Shown: positions 5,754-13,974 of the stretch, piece by piece
Position numbering within the stretch: the stretch's first letter is position 1
How the letters are laid out: every line of letters begins with the position of its first letter
Origin: CADDZP01 sp035948135
GTDB taxonomy: Bacteria > Actinomycetota > Acidimicrobiia > Acidimicrobiales > AC-14
Direction: 5' to 3'
Length of the DNA stretch: 14,038 nt
Assembly (NCBI GenBank): GCA_035948135.1
Contig: DASZJL010000075.1
Coordinates: 1-14,038 of the forward strand
Position numbers and translations under genes: made by a program
Notes under the pieces: generated by a model
What the model saw: only the letters and a program-made list of their open reading frames with translations
What the model was told of the DNA's origin: nothing
Databases searched by the model: none

Positions 5754-7158
5754 GTTCGCGTAAGGCCACGCGGTCGGGCTTGCCGGCGGCCAACGTGGGC
5801 AGGGCGTCGACCTGCACCACGCGCTCGGGCGTCTTGAACTTGGTGACGCCTCGCTCCACGAACCAGTTGCGTGTTGCCTCGAGGTCGAAGGTCCCGTCCG
5901 CCACGACGAACGCCGCCACCCGCTCGCCGAACACGTCGTCGGGGTAGCCGACGACCGCGGCCTGGCGCACTGCGGGATGCGCCTCGAGCACGCCCTCGAC
6001 CTCCGACACCGAGATGTTCTCGCCACCCCGGATGATGACGTCCTTGATGCGGCCCACGACGGTGAGCCAGCCGTCGTCGTCGAGGGTGGCGAGGTCGCCG
6101 GTGCGAAACCAGCCGCCCCGCGCGTGGGCGGCGCGCGTCTGCAGAGGATCGGCGTAGCCGACGAAGAGCTCGGGGCCCCGCACCCACAGCTCGCCCGCTT
6201 CTCCGATGCGCAACTCGATTTCGCCGGTGGCCCGCCCGTCGGTGTCACGGGCCCGATCGAGTGGATCGCCGGCGTGGCTGGTGGTGACCGTCGGGGCCTC
6301 CGTCGAGCCGTAGGTGCGCTTCACCGTGGCGCCGAACGCTTCGCGTGCCTGGTCGACGAAGGCGGGCGTCACCCCGGCCCCGCCCGAGGAGATCAGGCGC
6401 AGTGAGCGCACGCGTTCGGGGGAGAACGCGCTGGCCGCCATCAGGGTCACGAAGAAGGTGGGCGGCCCGATCATGAACGTGATGCGCTCGTCGGCGATGA
6501 TGCCGATGGCCTCGTCCGGGTCCCACTTCTCCATGAGCACGGTGCGCATGCCCGCCACTCCGGGCAGCAGCACGCCGTTGAGGAGGCCGGAGATGTGGGC
6601 GAGGGGCGCGGGCATGAGCACGGCGTCGGCGTCGGTGAGACGGTGGACGTCTCGCATGAGGCGGGCCTTGTACGCCAGGCCGCGCTGTGTGTGGAGCACG
6701 GCTTTGGGGGCGCCCGTCGAGCCCGAGGTGAAGAGGGCGACGGCGAGATCGGCGGGTCGCGCCGCCGATTGGGCGGCGGTCACCCCGGGCGCGAGCCCCA
6801 CCAGCCCGTCGACGTCACCGGGTTCGGTGAGCGTTACGCGCGGCTCGATCTGGGCCAGGGCGGCGGCCGCGTCGGCCATGCCCATGCCGTGGTGGACGGG
6901 CACGGCGACCGCGCCCAGGCGCCAGCAGGCGCGGTACAGCAGCGCGGCCTGCTCGACGTTCCGGAGCTGCCAGGCGACGGCATCACCGCGTCGGACACCG
7001 CGAGCGCGCAGGCCGCCGGCCACGCTGGCGACGCGCTCGGCGACGGCGCCCGGCGTCCTCTGGACCAGGACAGCGTCGAGGGTCGGGACGTCCCATGGGC
7101 CCCCGGGCCGGAGATAGTGGGCGGCCCGGCTGGGCCGCAGCGTTGCCTTGAGCGCCAA
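5737..7158 (-). CDS. AMP-forming acyl-CoA synthetase (class I adenylate-forming)
   Basis: 473 residues from the TTG at 7158; slightly short for the family (about 500-550). Activates a carboxylic acid to acyl-AMP, then acyl-CoA. Seen: P-loop LFTSGSTGAPK (res. 142-152); YGSTEAP (283-289); GGWFRTGDLATLDDDGWL hinge region (348-365); GRIKDVIIRGGENIS (369-383); C-terminal LAAGKPDR with the adenylation Lys460. All catalytic motifs are intact. The start is uncertain: the open frame continues into the upstream dehydrogenase gene, but homology-like sequence begins only around LRPGGPWDVPTLDAVL. The TTG, 22 nt after the upstream stop, is the best-placed codon, with GTGs further in as alternatives. No Shine-Dalgarno seen. 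It is in an operon behind the dehydrogenase at 7181-8389, so the two probably act on the same acid. Substrate not predictable. Confidence 0.88.
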   Translation of the reverse strand: MALKATLRPSRAAHYLRPGGPWDVPTLDAVLVQRTPGAVAERVASVAGGLRARGVRRGDAVAWQLRNVEQAALLYRACWRLGAVAVPVHHGMGMADAAAALAQIEPRVTLTEPGDVDGLVGLAPGVTAAQSAARPADLAVALFTSGSTGAPKAVLHTQRGLAYKARLMRDVHRLTDADAVLMPAPLAHISGLLNGVLLPGVAGMRTVLMEKWDPDEAIGIIADERITFMIGPPTFFVTLMAASAFSPERVRSLRLISSGGAGVTPAFVDQAREAFGATVKRTYGSTEAPTVTTSHAGDPLDRARDTDGRATGEIELRIGEAGELWVRGPELFVGYADPLQTRAAHARGGWFRTGDLATLDDDGWLTVVGRIKDVIIRGGENISVSEVEGVLEAHPAVRQAAVVGYPDDVFGERVAAFVVADGTFDLEATRNWFVERGVTKFKTPERVVQVDALPTLAAGKPDRVALRELARRG

Positions 7159-7180
7159 TTGCTGACGACCGCCTACTGCC

Positions 7181-8389
<1,209 letters not shown>

Positions 8390-8397
8390 GGGGTCGG

Positions 8398-8403
8398 ATC
8401 GTA
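8398..8403 (-). promoter_or_regulatory. -10-like hexamer TACGAT for the leftward dehydrogenase-synthetase operon
   Basis: TACGAT (TANNNT) on the minus strand ends 8 nt before the ATG at 8389, as at 2533-2538, consistent with a leaderless transcript. No -35 is obvious. The rest of the 53-bp divergent gap is GC-rich, with a short GGGCC-GCG-GGCCC symmetry that I do not assign. Confidence 0.5.
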
Positions 8404-8442
8404 GGGCTCAAGCGGGCCGCGGGCCCCGCCGAGAGACGTGGC

Positions 8443-9408
8443 ATGCGTCGTTGGGGGGTTGTGAGCCTGATCAGTCTTTCGGTGTTTCTCGCACCGATCG
8501 TGACGGCTGTCCCTGCGCACGCCAGTTGCTTCGTCTACGTCTACGGCCGCTGTATCTCTTCGGGCCCGACGTCGCCGCCGCCGACGGCGCCGCCCGCACC
8601 GACCCCTCCGCCGCCCGCTCCGACGCCGACCCCTCCGCCGGCCCCGACGCCGCCGCCGCCCGCGCCAGTCGCCAGCATCGACCCGAACGAGGCGGCCGCG
8701 CAGTTCTTCGACCTCACGAACGCAGCGCGAGCCGGCGCCGGGATCGGGGCGCTCCAGTGGCGCGCCGACGTGGCGAGCATGGCCGTGTCTCACAGCGTGG
8801 AGATGGCGCAGCAGGGCACGATCTGGCACGGCAGCTTCGTGTCCCAGGCCAATCTCAAGGCCCTGAACGCCAGCTCGATCGGTGAGAACGTCGGCATGGG
8901 CGGCGACGTGCAGTCCATCCAGGACGCATTCTTGAACAGCCCCCATCACCTGGAGAACATCCTCGACACCGCCTACAACCAGGTCGGCATCGGAGTGATC
9001 GTGAGTGGCGGGGTGATCTACGTCACCGTGGACTTCCTGCACTCCAACAGTGCGGGCACCGCTCGGCCGACGCCCGTCCCCCACCCTGCGGCCCCCAAGC
9101 CCGCAACGCCGCGCGCGTCCTCGCCCAAGGTGGCCTCGGGCGCCCCCCGACCCGTCTCCGCTGCGGCCACGCCTGCTGCGGTGAGCGCGGCACCGCCGGC
9201 GACAGCTCCGGCTCCTGCGCCCCAAGGCGTCATCAAGTCTGTCGAGTTCGAACCTGCCGCGGGGCCGGCCGCGCCCTTGGCCACAGCCGGAACGCTGTCG
9301 AACGTGCTCGACGGCGGCACGGCGGTTTGGGCGGCCATGTTCGGCGTCCTCTTGCTAGTGGGCCTCGTCGGCGCCCCCGCCGTCGTGCGCCGTCGCCGTC
9401 CGGCGTAG
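8443..9408 (+). CDS. Secreted CAP/SCP (YkwD-like) domain protein with Pro-rich linker and C-terminal membrane anchor
   Basis: 321 residues. Seen: signal peptide (MRRW start, hydrophobic 5-22, cleavage after AHA 25-27); a Pro-rich linker (res. 42-76); CAP domain about 82-200 with FFDLTNAARAGAGIGALQW (88-106), SHSVEMAQQGTIWHG (116-130), IGENVGMG (146-153) and FLNSPHHLENILDTAYNQVG (163-182), which carry the family's His and Glu cleft residues (for example His117, Glu148, His169); a second Ala/Pro-rich spacer 207-278; then LATAG (279-283), a hydrophobic segment 295-314 and RRRR. Bacterial CAP proteins are extracellular and of varied or unknown function, some binding lipids or sterols. The tail resembles a class E sortase signal but has Ala for Thr at the cleavage position, so it may only be membrane-anchored. 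A 40-nt gap separates it from the synthetase gene downstream. Confidence 0.9.
   Translation: MRRWGVVSLISLSVFLAPIVTAVPAHASCFVYVYGRCISSGPTSPPPTAPPAPTPPPPAPTPTPPPAPTPPPPAPVASIDPNEAAAQFFDLTNAARAGAGIGALQWRADVASMAVSHSVEMAQQGTIWHGSFVSQANLKALNASSIGENVGMGGDVQSIQDAFLNSPHHLENILDTAYNQVGIGVIVSGGVIYVTVDFLHSNSAGTARPTPVPHPAAPKPATPRASSPKVASGAPRPVSAAATPAAVSAAPPATAPAPAPQGVIKSVEFEPAAGPAAPLATAGTLSNVLDGGTAVWAAMFGVLLLVGLVGAPAVVRRRRPA
8566..8670 (+). repeat. Low-complexity Pro-rich coding repeat
   Basis: Imperfect reiteration of CCG/CCC/ACG codons encoding PPP, APT and TPTPPP units between the signal peptide and the CAP domain; the segment CCGACCCCTCCGCCG occurs twice. A flexible wall-spanning linker at protein level, prone to length variation at DNA level. 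Confidence 0.75.
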
Positions 9409-9448
9409 ACGGGGGCGAAACCCGCAGCCGCGCTAAACACGACGGCGC

Positions 9449-11170
9449 GTGACCAGCACCGAGCGACAGCCCGCACGATCGGCGCCCGCGCCTGGCCAAG
9501 CACCGCTGCCGGCGCCCAATGCCGCTGCGCTGCTGCGACGCAACGCCCTCGACCACACCATCGCTGGCCGGCCGGCCGTCCGCTTCGAGGACAAGGTTTG
9601 GACCCACGGCGAGTACGTGGCCAACTGCCGGAGATGGGCCAACGCCTTCCTGGCCAGTAAGCCCGACGGGCCCTTCCACGTCGGCGTACTGCTCGACAAC
9701 ACGCCCGAGTACCTCTTCGCCTTCGGTGGCGCGGCGCTGGCCGGGGCGACCATCGTCGGCCTCAACCACACCCGCCGCGGCGACAACCTCCGGCGCGACA
9801 TCGAGCACACCGACGTCGCCATAATCGTCACTGAACCCCAGCACGAGGAGTTGCTGGCGCCGATCGCTGACCAGCTGTCGTGCGATGTGCTCGTCGTGGG
9901 CTCGTCGCTCGACGACGCCCTCCTGTCGGTGGGCGACGACGACCCCGGGCTGGAGCCTGATGTCGACACCCCGTGGGCGCTGATCTTCACCTCCGGCACG
10001 TCCGATGCGCCCAAGGCGGTGATCTGCAGTCAGCGGCGCATCATGGTGACGGGGTCGCGGTTCACGATGATGCTCGACCTCACGTCGGAGGACGTCGGCT
10101 ACATCGCCATGCCGCTGTTCCATTCGAACGCGGTGATGGTCGGGTGGGCGCCGTCGATCGTGGCCGGGGCCTCGGTGGGCCTGGCCCGCCGGTTCACGGC
10201 CTCGGGGTGGCTGCCCGACGTGCGCCGCTACGGCGCCACCTGGTTCAACTACACGGGCAAACCGCTGGCCTACATCCTGGCCACGCCCGAGCAGCCCGAC
10301 GACGCCGACAACACGCTGCGGGTCGCCTTCGGTAACGAGGGCTCGCCGCAAGTGGTGGCTGAGTTCGCTCGCCGCTTCGGTGTCGAGGTCATCGACGCCT
10401 TCGGAGCTACCGAGGGCGGCGTCGCCGTCAATCGCACCGACGACATGCCGGCCGGGGCGATGGGGCTCGTGGGCGAGACCGTGAAGGTGGTCGACGAGGA
10501 CGGCCATGAGCGGCCTCGAGCAAAGTTCGACGCTGACGGTCGCCTTGTGAACGCCGACGAGTGTGTCGGCGAGATCGTCAACACCGCCGGCGCGGGCCCG
10601 TTCGAGGGCTACTACAACAACGCCGAAGCGAACGAGCGGGCCCGGAAGTTCGGCTGGTACTGGAGTGGCGACCTGGGCTACGTCGATGACGCCGGCTACC
10701 TGTACTTCGCGGGGCGCAACGCGGAGTGGCTTCGCGTCGACGGCGAGAACTTCCCCGCCGGGCCCATCGAGGCGGCGGTGTCTCGCCACCCTGACGTCGT
10801 GATCGCGGCCGTGTACGGCGTACCCGACGAGCAGGCTGGCGATCAGACGATGGCGGCCCTGATTCTGCGCGACGGCGCCTCGTTTGATCCCGTCGAGTTC
10901 GCCGGGTGGCTCGACCGCCAATCCGACGTCGGCCCCAAGTGGCGGCCGCGGTACGTGCGGGTGTCGTCGGAGCTGCCGGCTACGGCAACCAACAAGGTCC
11001 TCAAGCGCACGCTCGTCCACCAGAAGTTCCGCGCCGACCGCGCCGGCGGCGACCCGATCTGGGTTCGCGGCCGCGGCGAGGACGCCTACCGCCCGTTCAC
11101 GTCCGACGACGAGAGCGCACTGCAGTTGCGCTTCGCCGAAGCGGGCCGGGAGCGGTTCTGGGACTTGTAA
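9449..11170 (+). CDS. Acyl-CoA synthetase, FadD17-like (very-long-chain/FATP-type)
   Basis: 573 residues. Activates a fatty or steroid-type acid to its CoA ester. Seen: P-loop IFTSGTSDAPKAV (res. 179-191), in which the usual TG of TSGTTGxPK is SD; FGATEGG (318-324); YWSGDLGYVDDAGYLYFAGR (404-423); NAEWLRVDGENFPAGPIE (424-441) in place of the more common DRIK..GENI; LPATATNKVLKR with probable adenylation Lys516; and a C-terminal tail ending DAYRPFTSDDESALQL (545-560), the kind found in FATP-type FadD proteins. In M. tuberculosis fadD17 lies beside fadE26-fadE27, the long/short dehydrogenase pair also present here, which supports but does not prove a related pathway. The GTG at 9449 is 40 nt after the CAP gene with no Shine-Dalgarno; the first ~25 residues are low complexity, so a slightly later start is possible. 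Ends flush against the convergent transporter gene. Confidence 0.9.
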   Translation: MTSTERQPARSAPAPGQAPLPAPNAAALLRRNALDHTIAGRPAVRFEDKVWTHGEYVANCRRWANAFLASKPDGPFHVGVLLDNTPEYLFAFGGAALAGATIVGLNHTRRGDNLRRDIEHTDVAIIVTEPQHEELLAPIADQLSCDVLVVGSSLDDALLSVGDDDPGLEPDVDTPWALIFTSGTSDAPKAVICSQRRIMVTGSRFTMMLDLTSEDVGYIAMPLFHSNAVMVGWAPSIVAGASVGLARRFTASGWLPDVRRYGATWFNYTGKPLAYILATPEQPDDADNTLRVAFGNEGSPQVVAEFARRFGVEVIDAFGATEGGVAVNRTDDMPAGAMGLVGETVKVVDEDGHERPRAKFDADGRLVNADECVGEIVNTAGAGPFEGYYNNAEANERARKFGWYWSGDLGYVDDAGYLYFAGRNAEWLRVDGENFPAGPIEAAVSRHPDVVIAAVYGVPDEQAGDQTMAALILRDGASFDPVEFAGWLDRQSDVGPKWRPRYVRVSSELPATATNKVLKRTLVHQKFRADRAGGDPIWVRGRGEDAYRPFTSDDESALQLRFAEAGRERFWDL

Positions 11171-12754
11171 CTACTGACGCACCGGTTCCCGCTTCCACAG
11201 GTGGGGCCACATGGGATGGGCGAGGTGGGGGAGACGGCGGGTGGCGTCGGCTCGCTTGTGACCCCAGAGGGCAGCCGGGATGCTGATGAGGCAGGCGACG
11301 ACGCTCAGGATCATCACGCCTCGCAAGCCGTGCACGAAGGACTTGTTGACGATGTCCTCGACTTGGGCGTGCAGTTGCGGGGCGAGGGTGGCCAGCTTGT
11401 GTGTGGCGGCGTCGGAGCCTGACAGCAGCGCTCGGATCTCCGACTTGTCAGCGCTCGTCAGCGTCCGGTTGGCCGCCTTCTCGAAGGTGGATACCAACGC
11501 ATCGTTCTCCAGGGCCTTGAACACTGCCCCGGAGAGCGCAAGGCCGACGATGATGCCCATAAGGCGGACGAAGGACAGGACGCCGGACCCGATCCCCGCC
11601 TTGTCGTCGGGGATCGCGTCCATGCCCGCCGAATTGGAGATGTTGAACGAGAAGCCCTGGCCGAATCCCGACACCACGAGGCCCGCGATCACGAGGGCCA
11701 GCCCCGTGTCGACGCTGATGAAGACGAACAACACGATGCCGGCGGTCATCAGGACCTGCCCGATGGCCATCAGATCTTGGGCGCCCACTCTGGTGACCAA
11801 GCGACCAGTGATGGGGGACATGGCGATCAAGGGGACGGTGAAGACGAGAAACACGAGGCCCGTCTCCAGCGGCTTCAGGTCGAGTACTTCCTGCAGGTAG
11901 AGCGTCAGGAAGAAGAGGATGGCGCCGAACATCCAGTTGCCGACGAACGACACCACGGCTGCACCGGCGAAGGCCTTCGTGCGGAACAGACCGAACTCGA
12001 CCAGCGGATCGCGCACGCGCGTCTCGGCGATAGCGAAGGCAATGAGCAGAACGACTCCGGCGGCCAGCGAGCCGATGATCAACGGCGAGCCGAAGCCTTC
12101 GTTCGCGCTGTTCTGCAGGGCGAGGATGAACAGCACCATGCCCACGGTGACCAGCCCGAAGCCCGTCCAGTCGATGCGGCCGGTGAACGTCTCGTCCTTC
12201 GACTCCTCCACGACCGTGAGCGTGAGAATCATCACGCCGATCCCGATGGGCACGTTGATGAAGAAGAACAGACGCCACGAGACAGCCTGCGTGAGGACAC
12301 CGGCCACGAATGGCCCGATGGCTGAGCCCGTAGCACCGATACCCGACCAGAGGCCGATCGCGGACGCCCGCTTGTCGGCCGGGAAGGCGTTGCTCACGAC
12401 TGAGAGCGCGGTGGCGAAGATGGTGCCGCCGCCGACACCCTGCACGAGGCGGGCGACGATGAGCTGCGCCGGCGTCTGGGCCACGCCGCACGCGGCCGAC
12501 GCCACGACGAAGATCACGATCCCGGTCAGGACGACCTTGCGCCGACCGACGATGTCGGCCAACCGGCCCACGGCGATGATCGGCGCCGCGAAGGCGAGGA
12601 GGTAGGCGTTCACGACCCAGAGCAGCGCCGCCGTCGAGGCGTGGAGGTCCTCCCCGATCTTGGGTAGGGCGACGGTGAGCCCGAAGAAGTCCAGGGTGAT
12701 GAGCAGCATCCCGCCAGCCATGGCGATGACCACCAGACGTCGTTTGCGGTCCAC
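11171..12754 (-). CDS. MFS transporter, DHA2 (14-TM, EmrB/QacA-type) exporter
   Basis: 527 residues, usual for the 14-helix drug:H+ antiporter family at the inner membrane. Seen: basic VDRKRR then TM1 with LDFFGLTVALP (res. 21-31, the DHA2 motif D1 region with Asp22); motif A GRLADIVGRRK (63-73); motif B LIVARLVQGVGGG (98-110); motif C GIGATGSAIGPFVAG (138-152); WRLFFFINVPIG (160-171); many further hydrophobic helices; then a polar segment (ENDALVSTFEKAANRTLTSA and following) before the last helix, common in actinobacterial members. Likely exports small amphipathic compounds; substrate unknown. The GTG at 12754 is preferred because the basic N-terminus leads into TM1 and a TACCCT hexamer lies 9 nt upstream; the longer open frame would be antisense to the dehydrogenase at 12780. 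Divergent from that gene by only 25 bp, so the two may be co-regulated. Confidence 0.93.
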   Translation of the reverse strand: MDRKRRLVVIAMAGGMLLITLDFFGLTVALPKIGEDLHASTAALLWVVNAYLLAFAAPIIAVGRLADIVGRRKVVLTGIVIFVVASAACGVAQTPAQLIVARLVQGVGGGTIFATALSVVSNAFPADKRASAIGLWSGIGATGSAIGPFVAGVLTQAVSWRLFFFINVPIGIGVMILTLTVVEESKDETFTGRIDWTGFGLVTVGMVLFILALQNSANEGFGSPLIIGSLAAGVVLLIAFAIAETRVRDPLVEFGLFRTKAFAGAAVVSFVGNWMFGAILFFLTLYLQEVLDLKPLETGLVFLVFTVPLIAMSPITGRLVTRVGAQDLMAIGQVLMTAGIVLFVFISVDTGLALVIAGLVVSGFGQGFSFNISNSAGMDAIPDDKAGIGSGVLSFVRLMGIIVGLALSGAVFKALENDALVSTFEKAANRTLTSADKSEIRALLSGSDAATHKLATLAPQLHAQVEDIVNKSFVHGLRGVMILSVVACLISIPAALWGHKRADATRRLPHLAHPMWPHLWKREPVRQ

Positions 12755-12763
12755 CGGCGACCG

Positions 12764-12769
12764 AGGGTA
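12764..12769 (-). promoter_or_regulatory. -10-like hexamer TACCCT for the transporter gene
   Basis: TACCCT (TANNNT) on the minus strand ends 9 nt before the GTG at 12754, within the 25-bp divergent gap 12755-12779. Consistent with a leaderless start; any -35 must fall at the 5' end of the divergent dehydrogenase gene. Confidence 0.4.
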
Positions 12770-12779
12770 GTCAGGGCGG

Positions 12780-13913
12780 GTGGACCTGTCGTTCACCCCC
12801 GAGGAGCAGGCGTTCGCCGCGCAAGTGAGAACCTGGCTGGCGGCCAACCTCGGCGACGTCCCCGCCTTTGCCAGCTTCGACGAGGAGGTCGATTGGGGAC
12901 GGCAGTGGCAGGCCCGCCTCGCGGCCGAGCGATGGGTGGGTTTGCACTGGCCCGCGGCGTACGGCGGGCGGGGCGCGTCCCCGGTGCAGGTGGCGATCTT
13001 CAACGCCGAGTACGCGCGGGCACGGGCGCCCCAGCTCGTGAACCGGGTCGGACTCAACCTGGCCGGTCCGACGCTGCTCGCCCATGGCAGCCCGGAGCAG
13101 AAGGAGAGGTGGCTGGCGAACATCCTCACCGCCAACGAGATCTGGTGCCAGCTGTTCAGCGAGCCGAGCGCCGGCTCGGACCTGGCGTCGCTGACGACGA
13201 AAGCCGTGCCCGTCGACGACGGTTGGCTGCTCAGCGGTCAGAAGGTGTGGACGTCGTACGCCCAGTACGCCCGGTGGGGGATCTGCCTGGCCCGCACCGA
13301 TCCCGACGCCCCCAAGCACAAGGGCATCTCCTACCTCGTCGTCGACATGCAGGCGTCCGGCATTGAAGTGCGACCGCTGACGCAGATCACCGGCGAGGCC
13401 GAGTTCAACGAGGTATTCCTCGACGAAGTGTTCGTCCCTGCCGACCACCTGGTCGGCGACCTCAACCAGGGGTGGGCAGTGGCGAACACCACGTTGGCCC
13501 ACGAGCGCGGCACCAACTTCCCCTTCAAGGAACAGGTCGTGCACGAGGTGTACCTGGCCGAGCTGTGGGGCGAGGCCGCCCGCGCCGGCAAGCTCGACGA
13601 TCCCCACGTCGTCGACCAGCTCGCGCAGGCCTACGTCGAGCTCGCGGTGTTGCGCCTCCACAACTGGCGCACGTTGTCGCGACTGGCACGCGGCGAGGAG
13701 CCAGGCCCCGAGTCGAGTTGGGTGAAGCTGGCGTGGACCGACCTCACCCAGCACCTGTCCGACGCCGCCCTCGACGTCGTCGACCCGGCGTCGCCGCTGT
13801 GGGGCAAGTGGCAGCGGCAGTGGCTGTGGTCGAAGGCGGCGAGCATCGCGGGCGGCACGTCGGAGATCCAGCGCACGATCATCGGCGACCGCATCCTGGG
13901 GCTGCCCCGCTAG
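12780..13913 (+). CDS. Acyl-CoA dehydrogenase, long subunit type; paralogue of the 1349-2524 enzyme
   Basis: 377 residues. Seen: VDLSFTPEEQAFAAQVRTWL; HWPAAYGGRGASPVQ (res. 56-70); WCQLFSEPSAGSDLAS (122-137), with Ser for the first Gly of the FAD motif; QKVWTSYAQYARWG (154-167); ITGEAEFNEVFLDEVFVP (203-220); AHERG with Glu242 (240-244) as probable base; GGTSEIQRTIIGDRILGLP near the C-terminus, with Gly at the medium-chain Glu position. It shares long identical blocks with the enzyme at 1349-2524, including DAPKHKGISYLVVDM versus EAPKHKGISYLVVDM, so the two arose by duplication and probably act on related bulky acyl-CoAs. The N-terminal domain is about 8 residues shorter. The GTG at 12780 fits the family N-terminus; no good Shine-Dalgarno. 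No short partner subunit is adjacent in what is visible; one could lie beyond the right edge. Confidence 0.95.
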   Translation: MDLSFTPEEQAFAAQVRTWLAANLGDVPAFASFDEEVDWGRQWQARLAAERWVGLHWPAAYGGRGASPVQVAIFNAEYARARAPQLVNRVGLNLAGPTLLAHGSPEQKERWLANILTANEIWCQLFSEPSAGSDLASLTTKAVPVDDGWLLSGQKVWTSYAQYARWGICLARTDPDAPKHKGISYLVVDMQASGIEVRPLTQITGEAEFNEVFLDEVFVPADHLVGDLNQGWAVANTTLAHERGTNFPFKEQVVHEVYLAELWGEAARAGKLDDPHVVDQLAQAYVELAVLRLHNWRTLSRLARGEEPGPESSWVKLAWTDLTQHLSDAALDVVDPASPLWGKWQRQWLWSKAASIAGGTSEIQRTIIGDRILGLPR

Positions 13914-13926
13914 CTTCGCGGAAGAG

Positions 13927-13945
13927 TGTCAACCAAGGCTTGACA
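13927..13945. promoter_or_regulatory. Palindromic operator, copy 1
   Basis: TGTCAA-ccaaggc-TTGACA: 6-bp perfect arms with a 7-nt centre. It repeats 28 bp further on as copy 2, about 2.7 helical turns later. Together they look like a tandem binding site for a dimeric repressor (TetR-type is the usual class in such contexts; inference). The right arm doubles as a perfect -35 TTGACA (13940-13945). Confidence 0.65.
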
Positions 13946-13968
13946 GGGCGGTCGTGTCAAGGCAGGCT
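13940..13968 (+). promoter_or_regulatory. Candidate promoter for the gene at 13975
   Basis: TTGACA at 13940-13945 is followed after exactly 17 nt by CAGGCT (13963-13968), a weak -10 (agrees with TANNNT only at A2 and T6). Start of transcription would fall around the ATG at 13975, giving a leaderless mRNA. Both elements lie within the tandem operators, so bound repressor would occlude polymerase. Confidence 0.45.
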
Positions 13969-13973
13969 TGACA
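13955..13973. promoter_or_regulatory. Palindromic operator, copy 2
   Basis: TGTCAAG-gcagg-CTTGACA: 7-bp perfect arms, 5-nt centre, better than copy 1. It ends one base before the ATG at 13975, so in a message with an untranslated leader it would cover the ribosome-binding region. This placement suits repression of a leaderless gene. Confidence 0.7.
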
Positions 13974-13974
13974 G

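Noticed and set aside
8404..8442. GGGCC-GCG-GGCCC symmetry in the divergent gap as an operator
   Set aside because: Short, purely GC, and common by chance in DNA of this composition.
9410..9424. CGGG...CCCG inverted repeat between the CAP and synthetase genes as a terminator
   Set aside because: Only four base pairs, no extension; too weak to call.
9233..11020. Very long open frame antisense to the CAP and FadD17-like genes
   Set aside because: Arg/Gly/His-rich, no recognisable motif, and complementary to genes with full sets of family motifs; typical high-GC shadow frame.
12755..13135. N-terminal extension of the MFS gene to an upstream ATG
   Set aside because: The added residues are polar shadow sequence antisense to the dehydrogenase; the membrane protein begins naturally at the GTG at 12754.
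12771..13754. Long minus-strand open frame over the dehydrogenase at 12780-13913
   Set aside because: Antisense shadow; it also resembles the shadow of the paralogous gene (HVDDEVGDALVLGG versus HVDHQIGDALVLGR), which simply reflects the duplication.
13914..13924. CTTC-GCG-GAAG mini-hairpin just after the dehydrogenase stop
   Set aside because: Four base pairs with a three-base loop; likely chance.
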